Origin: an uncultured Elusimicrobiales bacterium
GTDB taxonomy: Bacteria > Elusimicrobiota > Elusimicrobia > Elusimicrobiales > Elusimicrobiaceae
NCBI GenBank assembly: GCA_944324675.1
Contig: CALUXE010000003.1
Span: forward strand, 1-64,000
Length of the DNA: 64,000 nucleotides
Direction: 5' to 3'
The position numbers and the translations under genes are program-made. A model generated the notes under the pieces. The model worked only from the letters and a program-made list of their open reading frames with translations, did no database searches and was not told the origin of the DNA. Position 1 is the stretch's first letter, and every line of letters starts with the position of its first letter. Below are positions 54,203 to 61,952 of the stretch, one piece after another.

Positions 54203-55087
54203 ATGTTTGAGGGAATTTATACGGCGCTGATAACGCCTTTTAAAAATTCGGAAATAGATTTTGACGCCCTTGGCGCAATAATGGAACGCCAAATCAAAGG
54301 CGGAGTCAATGGCTTTGTTCTCTTGGGCACTACGGCGGAAACGCCCGCTTTGTCCTTTGAGGAAAAGAAACAAATTTTAGACTTCGCCTGCCCGATACTG
54401 GCGGGGCGCGCAAAAGTCATAATAGGGGCAGGGTCCAACAACACTCAAACCACTTTAAAGAATGTCGAGCTAGCCTCCGCTTACAACCCTGACGCTCTTT
54501 TAATCGTAACGCCTTACTACAATAAACCCAACTTAAGCGGAATGATAAAGCATTTTTCATTGGCGGCGCAGGCGGGCAAGCCGATAGTTTTATACCATAT
54601 CCCCGGCAGAACTGGGCAGAAGTTAAGCCAGGATTTCTTGGGAGCCCTGCTTGAAGCCGTCCCTCAAATAAAAGCGATAAAAGAATCCGACTACGATATC
54701 ACCCATATAGTAAAAACGGCGGTATCATTTACCGCAAAGCGGATAGAATACATCTGCGGCAACGACGACCTTTGGCCCGTATTCTTGGGGCTGGGCGCGC
54801 GCAGTTTGATAACGGCGGCGGGCAACTCTATGGCTCCTGCCATGGTAAAGATTTACAATCTGTTCGAGCAAGGCAAAACTAAAGAAGCTATGGAAGTTTT
54901 CAGAGCGGCGTGGCCGATAATAAACGGCAGTTTCCTAGAGGTTAACCCCACCTGCTCCAAGTATTTGCTTTCCAAGTTAGGGCTTTGCTCGCAAGAGGTG
55001 CGCCTGCCCTTGGGCGAACTTGCGCCAAAGACTAAAGCCGCTTTGGATTTAATGTTTGAAAATTATCCTAAGGAATTTTTTATATGA
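54203..55087 (+). CDS. dapA: 4-hydroxy-tetrahydrodipicolinate synthase
   Basis: 294 residues, full length. TIM barrel with GVNGFVLLGTTAETPALS, VTPYYNKPN, the catalytic Tyr in VLYHIPGRTG and the Schiff-base Lys in IKAIKESD (about 160). It joins pyruvate and aspartate semialdehyde, the first DAP-specific step. The ATG at 54203 is preceded by GGGAGG. An ATG 12 nt earlier overlaps that site. It overlaps the aspartokinase gene by 4 nt. Confidence 0.97.
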   Translation: MFEGIYTALITPFKNSEIDFDALGAIMERQIKGGVNGFVLLGTTAETPALSFEEKKQILDFACPILAGRAKVIIGAGSNNTQTTLKNVELASAYNPDALLIVTPYYNKPNLSGMIKHFSLAAQAGKPIVLYHIPGRTGQKLSQDFLGALLEAVPQIKAIKESDYDITHIVKTAVSFTAKRIEYICGNDDLWPVFLGLGARSLITAAGNSMAPAMVKIYNLFEQGKTKEAMEVFRAAWPIINGSFLEVNPTCSKYLLSKLGLCSQEVRLPLGELAPKTKAALDLMFENYPKEFFI

Positions 55088-55812
55088 AAAAGATTTCAAT
55101 ATTGAAATTCGGCGGGAATACTCTGGCCAATAAAGAGAAAATCCTTCTCGCCGTCAATTTGATAAAACAAAGAGTGTCGCAAGGCATTCTGCCTGTGGTG
55201 GTGGCTTCCGCCAACGGCAATATGACCGATATTCTTTTGGACAATGCCTATTCCTTAAGCAAGAACCCCAACAAACGCGAACTTGATATGCTTATAACTA
55301 CGGGGGAAAGAATAAGTGTAGCATTGTTATCAATAGCTTTAAACGACATAAATTTGCCGGCGGTATCTTTGACGGGCTCGCAAATAGGGCTTACCACTAC
55401 GCCCGAACACGCCGGCGCGGACATCAAATGCATAACAAGCGACCGCCTGCAAAAGGAGCTAGACAAAGGCCATATCCCGATAATAGCGGGGTTTCAGGGC
55501 ATAGGCGAGAATAAGGAAATCACCACTCTTAAAAGGGGCGGCAGCGACGTGTCGGCGGTATTTATCGCCAGCCAGCTCGGCGCGGACCACGTCGAGATGA
55601 TAAAAGACGTAGACGGCGTATACAATAAAGATCCCAACAAAAACAAAGACGCCGAAAAGCTTAACCTTATGGATTTTGACGTTATGTATAAACTCGCGCT
55701 AGAGGGCGCAAATGTTCTGCATCCCGACGCCATCAAACTGGCCAAGGAAAAGAACGTGGAAATCAGGATAATATACTATAAAACGGGCGAAGTGGGGACG
55801 ATTATAAGATGA
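55084..55812 (+). CDS. Aspartokinase, catalytic domain only
   Basis: 242 residues of amino acid kinase fold. Start KKISILKFGGNTLA, then MLITTGERISVALLSIAL, GFQGIGENKEITTLKRGGSDVSAVFIA and the aspartokinase-specific DVDGVYNKDPNKNKDAEKL. It phosphorylates aspartate for the DAP pathway. It stops before the two ACT domains found in most aspartokinases, so feedback control by lysine or threonine is not expected. 4-nt overlaps with dapA and asd show that the short length is real, not a frameshift. Confidence 0.9.
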   Translation: MKKISILKFGGNTLANKEKILLAVNLIKQRVSQGILPVVVASANGNMTDILLDNAYSLSKNPNKRELDMLITTGERISVALLSIALNDINLPAVSLTGSQIGLTTTPEHAGADIKCITSDRLQKELDKGHIPIIAGFQGIGENKEITTLKRGGSDVSAVFIASQLGADHVEMIKDVDGVYNKDPNKNKDAEKLNLMDFDVMYKLALEGANVLHPDAIKLAKEKNVEIRIIYYKTGEVGTIIR

Positions 55813-56684
55813 AGACCATCGCTGTTTTGGGAGCGGCCGGCAAAGTCGGCCAATTAATGCTCAAAGAGCTTGCGCGCATGGACGCGAAAGCGGAAATACA
55901 AGCTTACGGCAGGGACGAGAAACCCTCGCGCTGCGACATTGCCATACTTTGCACCGACGATCCGGTAAGCGAAGTCCTAGCCAAAGAACTCAAAGATAAG
56001 GCAGGGTTTATAATAGATATGTCGGCCAAGTTCAGGAATGATCCTTCGGTGCCGCTTGTAATACCCGAAATCAACGCCGATACCATCACCAAAGATACCC
56101 GCCTGATCGCCAGCCCCAACTGTACGACTACGGGCCTTGTGATGGCTTTAAACCCATTAAAAAAGAAATACACTCTTAAAGAAGTTTTCTTCTGCTCTTA
56201 TCAGGCGATAAGCGGCGGCGGCAAAAAGCTGATAGAGGATTTTAATACCGAAGGCTCTTTGTATCAAGCCAACTGCGTACCTTTGATAGGCTCAATTCAG
56301 CCCAGCGGATTTACTTCGGAAGAACTTAAAGGCATAAACGAAACACGCAAAATACTGCGCCTGCCCGATATAAAAGTGCGCCCGCACACCGTGCGTGTGC
56401 CTGTTATGGTCAGCCACAGCCTGGGCGTTACGCTTAGGGCCGAGGAAGATTTTGATATGCCAAGCATACAGGATTTGTTCGCCTCGCAAAGAGGCGTAAT
56501 ATGCGACGGCAAAATATACACCCCCAAAGAAGTCGCCGGCAAAGATGAAGTGTTCATAAGCAGGATAAGACGCGACTATGAGGATAAAAACATTCTGCAT
56601 TTCTGGATTACCTTTGACAATCTTCTCAAAGGCGCCGCGCTTAACGGCAGACAGATAGCGCAGCACCTGCTGGAGAATTTTTAA
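55809..56684 (+). CDS. asd: Aspartate-semialdehyde dehydrogenase
   Basis: 291 residues, shorter than the usual ~330-340. N-terminal NADP site VLGAAGKVGQLML, the catalytic Cys in SPNCTTTGLVMAL (about 103), CSYQAISGGGKKL, and the substrate-binding/His segment VRPHTVRVPVMVSHS. The middle contains a shortened N-terminal domain. It supplies aspartate semialdehyde to DapA. Overlaps the aspartokinase by 4 nt and abuts dapB. Confidence 0.93.
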   Translation: MKTIAVLGAAGKVGQLMLKELARMDAKAEIQAYGRDEKPSRCDIAILCTDDPVSEVLAKELKDKAGFIIDMSAKFRNDPSVPLVIPEINADTITKDTRLIASPNCTTTGLVMALNPLKKKYTLKEVFFCSYQAISGGGKKLIEDFNTEGSLYQANCVPLIGSIQPSGFTSEELKGINETRKILRLPDIKVRPHTVRVPVMVSHSLGVTLRAEEDFDMPSIQDLFASQRGVICDGKIYTPKEVAGKDEVFISRIRRDYEDKNILHFWITFDNLLKGAALNGRQIAQHLLENF

Positions 56685-57353
56685 ATGACGGATATAATCA
56701 TCAACGGTGCGCAAGGCAAAATGGGCCGCCTAATAAAACAAATTATCGAGGAGCAATACCAAGATAAAGCCCGCATAGTACAGCTTAGGGACAAAGACAC
56801 CGCACAGCCCGCGCCAAAAGCGGACGTGATTATTGATTTTTCCCTGCCTTCGGGCGCTTTGGCGGCTTATCAAACGGCGAAAGAGATAAAGGCCGCGCTT
56901 CTCTGCGGCACCACCAATTTGGACGAGGCTTTCCTCTCCCGCTTTAAAGCGGAGAAAGAAATCCCCGTATTTTACAGCGCCAATGTAAGCATAGGCGTAT
57001 TTTTGTTCGGCAAGCTGCTGCAAGAGGCGTGCGCTCTCTTTAAAGACTACGAACCGCAAATGCACGAAGCGCACCACGCTCAAAAAAAAGACGCGCCCAG
57101 CGGCACCGCGAAGGCTTTGGCCAAGCTGATAAACTTCCCGCAGGAGAAAATCACCTTTGAGCGTATCGGGACGGTCCCCGGCACGCATATATTGAATTTA
57201 CAATCGCATAACGGCGACGAAGTCATATCCTTAACCCACAAAGCCCTGGACAGACGGCTGTTCGCCGCGTCCGCCGTAAAGATAGCCTTATGGCTGGCGG
57301 GCAAAAAGCCGGGCTTTTACGATATGCAAGATTTTACGGAGAACTTATTATGA
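56685..57353 (+). CDS. dapB: 4-hydroxy-tetrahydrodipicolinate reductase
   Basis: 222 residues, slightly short for DapB. NAD(P) motif INGAQGKMGRLIKQII, DFSLPSGAL, CGTTNLDE, and the active-site segment EAHHAQKKDAPSGTAKALA. It carries out the second DAP-specific step. The start codon directly follows the asd stop. It overlaps the next Mur ligase gene by 4 nt (ATGA). Confidence 0.94.
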   Translation: MTDIIINGAQGKMGRLIKQIIEEQYQDKARIVQLRDKDTAQPAPKADVIIDFSLPSGALAAYQTAKEIKAALLCGTTNLDEAFLSRFKAEKEIPVFYSANVSIGVFLFGKLLQEACALFKDYEPQMHEAHHAQKKDAPSGTAKALAKLINFPQEKITFERIGTVPGTHILNLQSHNGDEVISLTHKALDRRLFAASAVKIALWLAGKKPGFYDMQDFTENLL

Positions 57354-58756
57354 AAATTCATTTTGTAGGAATAGGCGGAATCGGAATGAGCGCCCTGGCG
57401 CAGCTGCATGCGATGGCGGGCGACGAAGTCACCGGTTCCGACAGGTTAATCAACAAAGGCTTTACCGACTTGCCCGTTTGGAAAGAACTTAAAAAACTGG
57501 GCGTAAAATTATACCCTCAAGACGGCAGCGGCATAGACGAAAACACCAATGCCGTCATTTTGACTTCCGCCATAGAGCCCGACAATATAGAAATACAGGC
57601 GGCCAAAAAATATGCCATACCCATATTGCACCGCTCCGACCTTTTGGCCAAACACGTAAAAGAATCCTATACGATAGCAATCTCTGGCACCAGCGGCAAG
57701 AGCACCACCACCGCCATGCTGTTTGAAATTTTAAGAAAAGCGGGAAAAGAACCCTCTTTAATTACGGGCGGCGTTTTGCTTTCTTTGCAGGCGGAAGGAT
57801 ATTTTGGCAATGTCTATAAAGGCAAAAGCGACATTTTAGTTATAGAGGCCGACGAGTCCGACGGCACTTTGGTAAATTACCACCCCAAAATAGGCATAAT
57901 GTTGAACTTGGCCAAAGACCATAAAGAGCTTAATATTCTTAAAGGATACTTCCAAAAGTTCAGCATTAACTGCGGGCAATTTATAATCAACGCCGAAGAA
58001 GACAATTTAAAGGAAATCGGCGGCAAGTGCAAAACTTTTGGCCTTAAAACAGGCGACTTGACCGCCGACAATTTGCGCCTTGACGGGTTCGGATCCGATT
58101 TTACCGTACGCGGACAAAAATTCCGCATCAATCTGCCAGGCGAGCATTACGTAAAAGACGCGCTGGGCGCCATATCGGCGGCTTTGGAGATGGGCGTATC
58201 TTTGCAGGAATGCTCCAAAGCATTGGAGGAATTTAAAGGCGTTTACAGACGCTTTAACACCATAGGCAAGATAAACGGGATAGAAGTAATCGACGACTTC
58301 GCCCACAACCCTCACAAATTGGCCGCCACTTTAAAAGCGGCTCATTTAAGAGGCAAAAGGGTTTTGGCGTTTTTCCAGCCGCACGCTTTTACTTCCGTAC
58401 AGCTGCTGCTTAAAGAGTTTATAGAAGAATTTACCAGACAGATAAAAAAGGAAGACACCCTCTGGCTCAGCGAAATATATTACGCCGGCGGCACCATACC
58501 CGAACATATATCAAGCAAACTGATATACGAAGGCTTAAAGCATAACGGCGTACCGGTAAAATTTCTGCCCTGCAGGAACGAAACAGCCGCCGACATAGCC
58601 GCCAGCGCGAAACCGGGCGACGTCGTGCTGGTAATGGGCGCCAGGGACCCGACATTGACGGACTTCGCCAAACAAATATTCAAGGCGATAGAGGAGAAAG
58701 ACTACTCCAAAAAGCCGTGCCGACAATGCCTGATGAACGTAGGCAAAAAGTTTTAA
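57350..58756 (+). CDS. MurC-like Mur ligase with an altered P-loop
   Basis: 468 residues, Mur ligase fold with all three domains. The N-terminal KIHFVGIGGIGMSALAQLH is typical of MurC/Mpl. The ATP loop reads GTSGKST (113-119) where MurC and Mpl normally have GTHGKTT. The C-terminal domain has DDFAHNPHKL instead of the usual HHP. It could be the MurC of this organism, an Mpl-type recycling ligase or a separate ligase. Being in the dap operon points to peptidoglycan. The C-terminus ends in CRQC. Start is the ATG at 57350 overlapping dapB. Confidence 0.75.
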   Translation: MKIHFVGIGGIGMSALAQLHAMAGDEVTGSDRLINKGFTDLPVWKELKKLGVKLYPQDGSGIDENTNAVILTSAIEPDNIEIQAAKKYAIPILHRSDLLAKHVKESYTIAISGTSGKSTTTAMLFEILRKAGKEPSLITGGVLLSLQAEGYFGNVYKGKSDILVIEADESDGTLVNYHPKIGIMLNLAKDHKELNILKGYFQKFSINCGQFIINAEEDNLKEIGGKCKTFGLKTGDLTADNLRLDGFGSDFTVRGQKFRINLPGEHYVKDALGAISAALEMGVSLQECSKALEEFKGVYRRFNTIGKINGIEVIDDFAHNPHKLAATLKAAHLRGKRVLAFFQPHAFTSVQLLLKEFIEEFTRQIKKEDTLWLSEIYYAGGTIPEHISSKLIYEGLKHNGVPVKFLPCRNETAADIAASAKPGDVVLVMGARDPTLTDFAKQIFKAIEEKDYSKKPCRQCLMNVGKKF

Positions 58757-58762
58757 CGAAAG

Positions 58763-58787
58763 CCGGCTTTTAAAAAGCCGGTTTTTT
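58763..58787 (+). terminator. dap operon terminator
   Basis: 8-bp stem CCGGCTTT/AAAGCCGG (58763-58770/58774-58781), 3-nt loop and six T. Confidence 0.9.
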
Positions 58788-58791
58788 GAGT

Positions 58792-58820
58792 GTGACATTT
58801 TATCTTGCCGAGCGTAGTAT
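58792..58820 (+). promoter_or_regulatory. Promoter of the ECF sigma operon
   Basis: GTGACA (58792-58797), 17 nt and TAGTAT (58815-58820). It looks like a housekeeping promoter. I do not see a typical ECF-type AAC/-10 pair, so autoregulation is not evident. Confidence 0.5.
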
Positions 58821-58842
58821 TAACGAAGGCGGTTAGGTTATT

Positions 58843-59346
58843 ATGGATTTTGACGCTGTTTACAAAGAAATGTTCAAACCCGTTTACGCTTATTTGCTAC
58901 TGCGCGTACAAGACGAAAATTTGGCGCAGGATTTGGCGTCAAAAACCTGGCAGAAAGTATTTGACAAACAAAACTCTTACGACCCGCTCAAAGGCAATTT
59001 GCGCCAATGGCTTTTTACGATAGCCAGAAACGAGGTCAACAGCTTTTTCCGTTTGTACTATGTAAGGAAAGTTCTTTCGCTTTCTGCTTTTGAAGACGAC
59101 TTTAAAAGCAAGGAAGAAAATCCTGAAACCGCCGCGGAACAAAAAGAATTGGAAGAAAAACTCAAGCAAGCCATGGGAAAACTTAAAAGCAACTACCGCG
59201 ATATTTTGGCTTTAAAGTTTTATTCCGGTATGTCAAACGGGGAAATCGCCCAAATGCTGAAGATAAGCGAAAGCAATGCCGGCACCATAATTAACAGGGC
59301 GGTAAACAAATTAAGGATTTTATTGGAGGCGGAAAATGTCGCCTGA
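58843..59346 (+). CDS. ECF-family RNA polymerase sigma factor
   Basis: 167 residues. Sigma region 2 (about 5-75: YKEMFKPVYAYLLLRVQDENLAQDLASKTWQKVF, then NLRQWLFTIARNEVNSFFR) and region 4 (about 110-160: LKSNYRDILALKFYSGMSNGEIAQMLKISESNAGTIINRAVNKLR). A two-domain layout without regions 1 and 3 marks it as ECF. It overlaps the next gene, a possible anti-sigma factor, by 11 nt. Regulon unknown. Confidence 0.9.
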   Translation: MDFDAVYKEMFKPVYAYLLLRVQDENLAQDLASKTWQKVFDKQNSYDPLKGNLRQWLFTIARNEVNSFFRLYYVRKVLSLSAFEDDFKSKEENPETAAEQKELEEKLKQAMGKLKSNYRDILALKFYSGMSNGEIAQMLKISESNAGTIINRAVNKLRILLEAENVA

Positions 59347-59821
59347 AGAAAAAATAGAACAGTTATATAAAAATGCGGATTTCGACAAAAAAGGCTTTGC
59401 CCAAAATAAGGTTTACGCAAAGATCCATAAACGCAAAAGCGGGGCCCGCGCCTTATGGCTTATGGCCGGTGCGGCCGCCATTTTTGCCGCGCTTGTGTTC
59501 TGGCCCAAAACGGCTGCTCTCCAAAAGGGCAAAGCTCAACTCCCAGCATATCAAGACACTGAAGTAACCCAAGAAGAGTGCATTGACCTTTCCACCAGAT
59601 ATTGGTTCGAACAGGCGGCCGAGCAAGGCAAACTGATTATGGCAAAATGCCCTAAAGAAGTGCTAAACGATTATAACAATAATTTAATTTACAGTTTAAA
59701 CCAAAAGTTGGAGCAATCCAATCAAAAACTGACGCTAGAGGAAAGAAAAAAGCTTGACGACTGCGGAGAAAAATTTAAAATGAAAGTACATCCTATAATG
59801 TCTTACGATGTGCGATGTTAG
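59336..59821 (+). CDS. Single-pass membrane protein, possible anti-sigma factor
   Basis: 161 residues, no family I recognise. A cytoplasmic N-terminus (1-37), one membrane helix (about 38-60) and a periplasmic part of about 100 residues with four Cys (82, 105, 143, 161). It overlaps the ECF sigma gene and is the same size and topology as many anti-sigma factors. It lacks the HxxxCxxC zinc motif of ZAS proteins. The periplasmic Cys and the thioredoxin-type neighbour suggest it could sense thiol state; this is inference. Confidence 0.5.
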   Translation: MSPEEKIEQLYKNADFDKKGFAQNKVYAKIHKRKSGARALWLMAGAAAIFAALVFWPKTAALQKGKAQLPAYQDTEVTQEECIDLSTRYWFEQAAEQGKLIMAKCPKEVLNDYNNNLIYSLNQKLEQSNQKLTLEERKKLDDCGEKFKMKVHPIMSYDVRC

Positions 59822-59832
59822 GAGAAACGATA

Positions 59833-61080
59833 ATGCTAAAAAGGATATTGCTGCTTACGATATTCGCTTTAAGCGCCTTAAATTCTTCGGCTTTTGCCGA
59901 ACAGACTAAAACGCTTGAAGCCGCATTGTTTACCGCGCCTTGGTGCGGGCACTGCCAAAGGCTTAAAAAAGAGTATTTGAACGACTTTAAAAAACAATAT
60001 AAAGATACGGTAAAGCTCGTGGAATACGACATAAGCCAAGCGGGCGTGAACATAATTTTCAATGATACTCTAAATGAGTATGGCATAGACGTCAATTCCG
60101 CCGGCGTACCCTGTTTGGTCGTCGGCAAAAGCGTTTTGATGGGCTATCCGGCCGAAATAAAAACGGGCGCGGACGAGGCTATAAAAAAAGCCCTCGCAAA
60201 TAATGAGAGAACTTACTTCGGCACAAAATCTTATATAGAACAATGCAAAGCCGATGAGCTTAACTCCGAATCGCAAAACGCCGCCTCATGCGAAAACGAC
60301 GAAATCGCACCCGGCGTAAGCAAAGAGGAAACTTTGAATATGTTTGAACAAATCACCTTCTGGGCCATAATAGCGGCGGGCTTGATAGACGGCATTAACC
60401 CCTGCGCCTTCGCGGTGATAGTGTTCTTCGTTTCATTCCTCGCGGTATATAAATACGATAGAAAAGAAGTCATTTTAGTGGGCTCGGCCTATTGCTTGGC
60501 GGTATTCCTAGCTTATATAGCGATAGGGTTGGGGCTGTTCAACTTCCTCTATGCGATGAGCTCCTTTTATTACGTAATGATGATTTTCAAATGGCTGACT
60601 ATTGCGCTGTGCGCCGTTTTCCTGCTGCTCAGCTTGTACGATTTCATAATCTATCAAAAAACGAAAGACCACAATAAAATATTGCTTCAGCTGCCAAAGA
60701 GTTATAAAGAATATATCCACAAAGTTATGAGGTTCTTTTTAAGGGATAAACAGAAAAGCACGCTAAGGCTTGTTCTTGCGGCTTTTGCCGTTGGGTTTGT
60801 GGTCTCTTTGGTGGAGGCGGTATGCACGGGGCAGGTATATTTGCCGACGATAGCGCTGATCCTAAAAGAAGCGGATGCCCATTTTATCAGAGCTATGCTC
60901 TATCTCATAATATACAATCTGATGTTCATCGTACCGCTGATAGTGATTTTGGCTTTAAGCGTAATGGGCTATGAATCCAAAGGGTTTAATGATTTCCTAA
61001 AGAAGCACCTGGGCCTTACCAAGCTGGCATTATGCTTATTGTTCTTGGGCCTGCTGATATTGCTTATAACAAATATGTAG
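59833..61080 (+). CDS. Thioredoxin domain fused to CcdA/DsbD-like membrane domain
   Basis: 415 residues. A signal peptide (1-22) precedes a periplasmic thioredoxin-like domain with PDI-type CGHC (38-41) and cis-Pro in GVPC (about 93). A linker follows, then about six membrane helices (174-413) with Cys191 in GINPCAF and Cys331 in EAVCTGQ. These match the core Cys pair of CcdA/DsbD, which carries electrons from cytoplasmic thioredoxin outward. It could reduce or shuffle periplasmic disulfides. GGAGA lies 7 nt before the ATG at 59833. An in-frame ATG at 59815 is less likely. Confidence 0.85.
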   Translation: MLKRILLLTIFALSALNSSAFAEQTKTLEAALFTAPWCGHCQRLKKEYLNDFKKQYKDTVKLVEYDISQAGVNIIFNDTLNEYGIDVNSAGVPCLVVGKSVLMGYPAEIKTGADEAIKKALANNERTYFGTKSYIEQCKADELNSESQNAASCENDEIAPGVSKEETLNMFEQITFWAIIAAGLIDGINPCAFAVIVFFVSFLAVYKYDRKEVILVGSAYCLAVFLAYIAIGLGLFNFLYAMSSFYYVMMIFKWLTIALCAVFLLLSLYDFIIYQKTKDHNKILLQLPKSYKEYIHKVMRFFLRDKQKSTLRLVLAAFAVGFVVSLVEAVCTGQVYLPTIALILKEADAHFIRAMLYLIIYNLMFIVPLIVILALSVMGYESKGFNDFLKKHLGLTKLALCLLFLGLLILLITNM

Positions 61081-61095
61081 TTTTATTTTACGGAA

Positions 61096-61121
61096 CCCCC
61101 GACTTGTGTCGGGGGTTTTTT
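61096..61121 (+). terminator. Terminator of the ECF sigma-thioredoxin operon
   Basis: 8-bp stem CCCCCGAC/GTCGGGGG (61096-61103/61108-61115), loop TTGT and six T. Confidence 0.93.
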
Positions 61122-61146
61122 ATGTTTAAAAAAGGGCGGAAAAGTT

Positions 61147-61917
61147 TTAAATATTTTCCAAATCCTTCTCGCTCATATCGTCCCTGATGCCGAAGCGGGT
61201 CAGAGAGAAATCATATTTTATCGGATCTTCGGGGCAAAGTTTCGCCAAAGAGGCTGAAATTTCCAAAGCCGTTTTCATATCCGCCTGATTGCGTTTTGTA
61301 AGGCCGAGCATTTTAGCAACCCTGTGCATATGCACGTCCAGAGGTACGATAAGAGCGGAGGCCGGTATCTCGCGCCAGCAGCCCGGGTCAACTTCGTCTT
61401 TGCGTATGCACCAGCGCAGACACAAATTAAGTCTTTTTAAAGCACTGTTCTTTGACGGGTTGGGGATAAGAGTATCCATTTTGCCGTAGCTTCTGAGCTT
61501 CGCGGCAAAAGCACGTTCGGCAAACAAGAAGTCGCCTCTTTCCTTGTAGTAAGAAAGAAACATATTTTCCAAACTGCCGTATTCTTCAAGCACCCCTTGT
61601 ACTGCCAAGAGCAAATTTATAAGCTCTTCCTCGGTAGTAAAGCGGTATTTGAAACTTTTAAACAGTTTTTGCAAATCACCACGCGAAGTTTTTAGAATAA
61701 AATCTTTGGGCGAAGGCCCCAAAATTGATAAAATCTTATCAACGGTTTTTATTATCTGCTTTACATTGCCGTAAGCGAAACTGGCGGCAATTAAAGCGAC
61801 TATTTCCTTATCCGCGTCGGATTTGTAATTATGGACAAACTGCAGCGGATCGGGCGATATTAGTTCAAATTTATTGTATTTATGATATATCTTATCCAGG
61901 CACTCGCGCGTTATCAT
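61147..61917 (-). CDS. TIGR02757/DUF2400 family protein
   Basis: 256 residues, function unknown. Typical family features: IAASFAYGNVKQIIKTVDKIL, the LIPNPSKNSALKRLNLCLRWCIRKDEVDPG region and VPLDVHMHRVAKMLGLTKR. The helical arrangement recalls DNA glycosylase (HhH-GPD) proteins, and PLDVHMHR could be part of an active site, but no activity is established. Divergent from murE with a 35-nt gap. Confidence 0.85.
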   Translation of the reverse strand: MITRECLDKIYHKYNKFELISPDPLQFVHNYKSDADKEIVALIAASFAYGNVKQIIKTVDKILSILGPSPKDFILKTSRGDLQKLFKSFKYRFTTEEELINLLLAVQGVLEEYGSLENMFLSYYKERGDFLFAERAFAAKLRSYGKMDTLIPNPSKNSALKRLNLCLRWCIRKDEVDPGCWREIPASALIVPLDVHMHRVAKMLGLTKRNQADMKTALEISASLAKLCPEDPIKYDFSLTRFGIRDDMSEKDLENI

Positions 61918-61952
61918 AAATAAATTCTAGCAATTTGTTACTATATAGATAT

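Noticed and set aside
58792-58842. ECF-type autoregulated promoter before the sigma factor gene
   Set aside because: No GAAC-type -35 with a suitable -10 is visible. The better match is a housekeeping GTGACA/TAGTAT pair.
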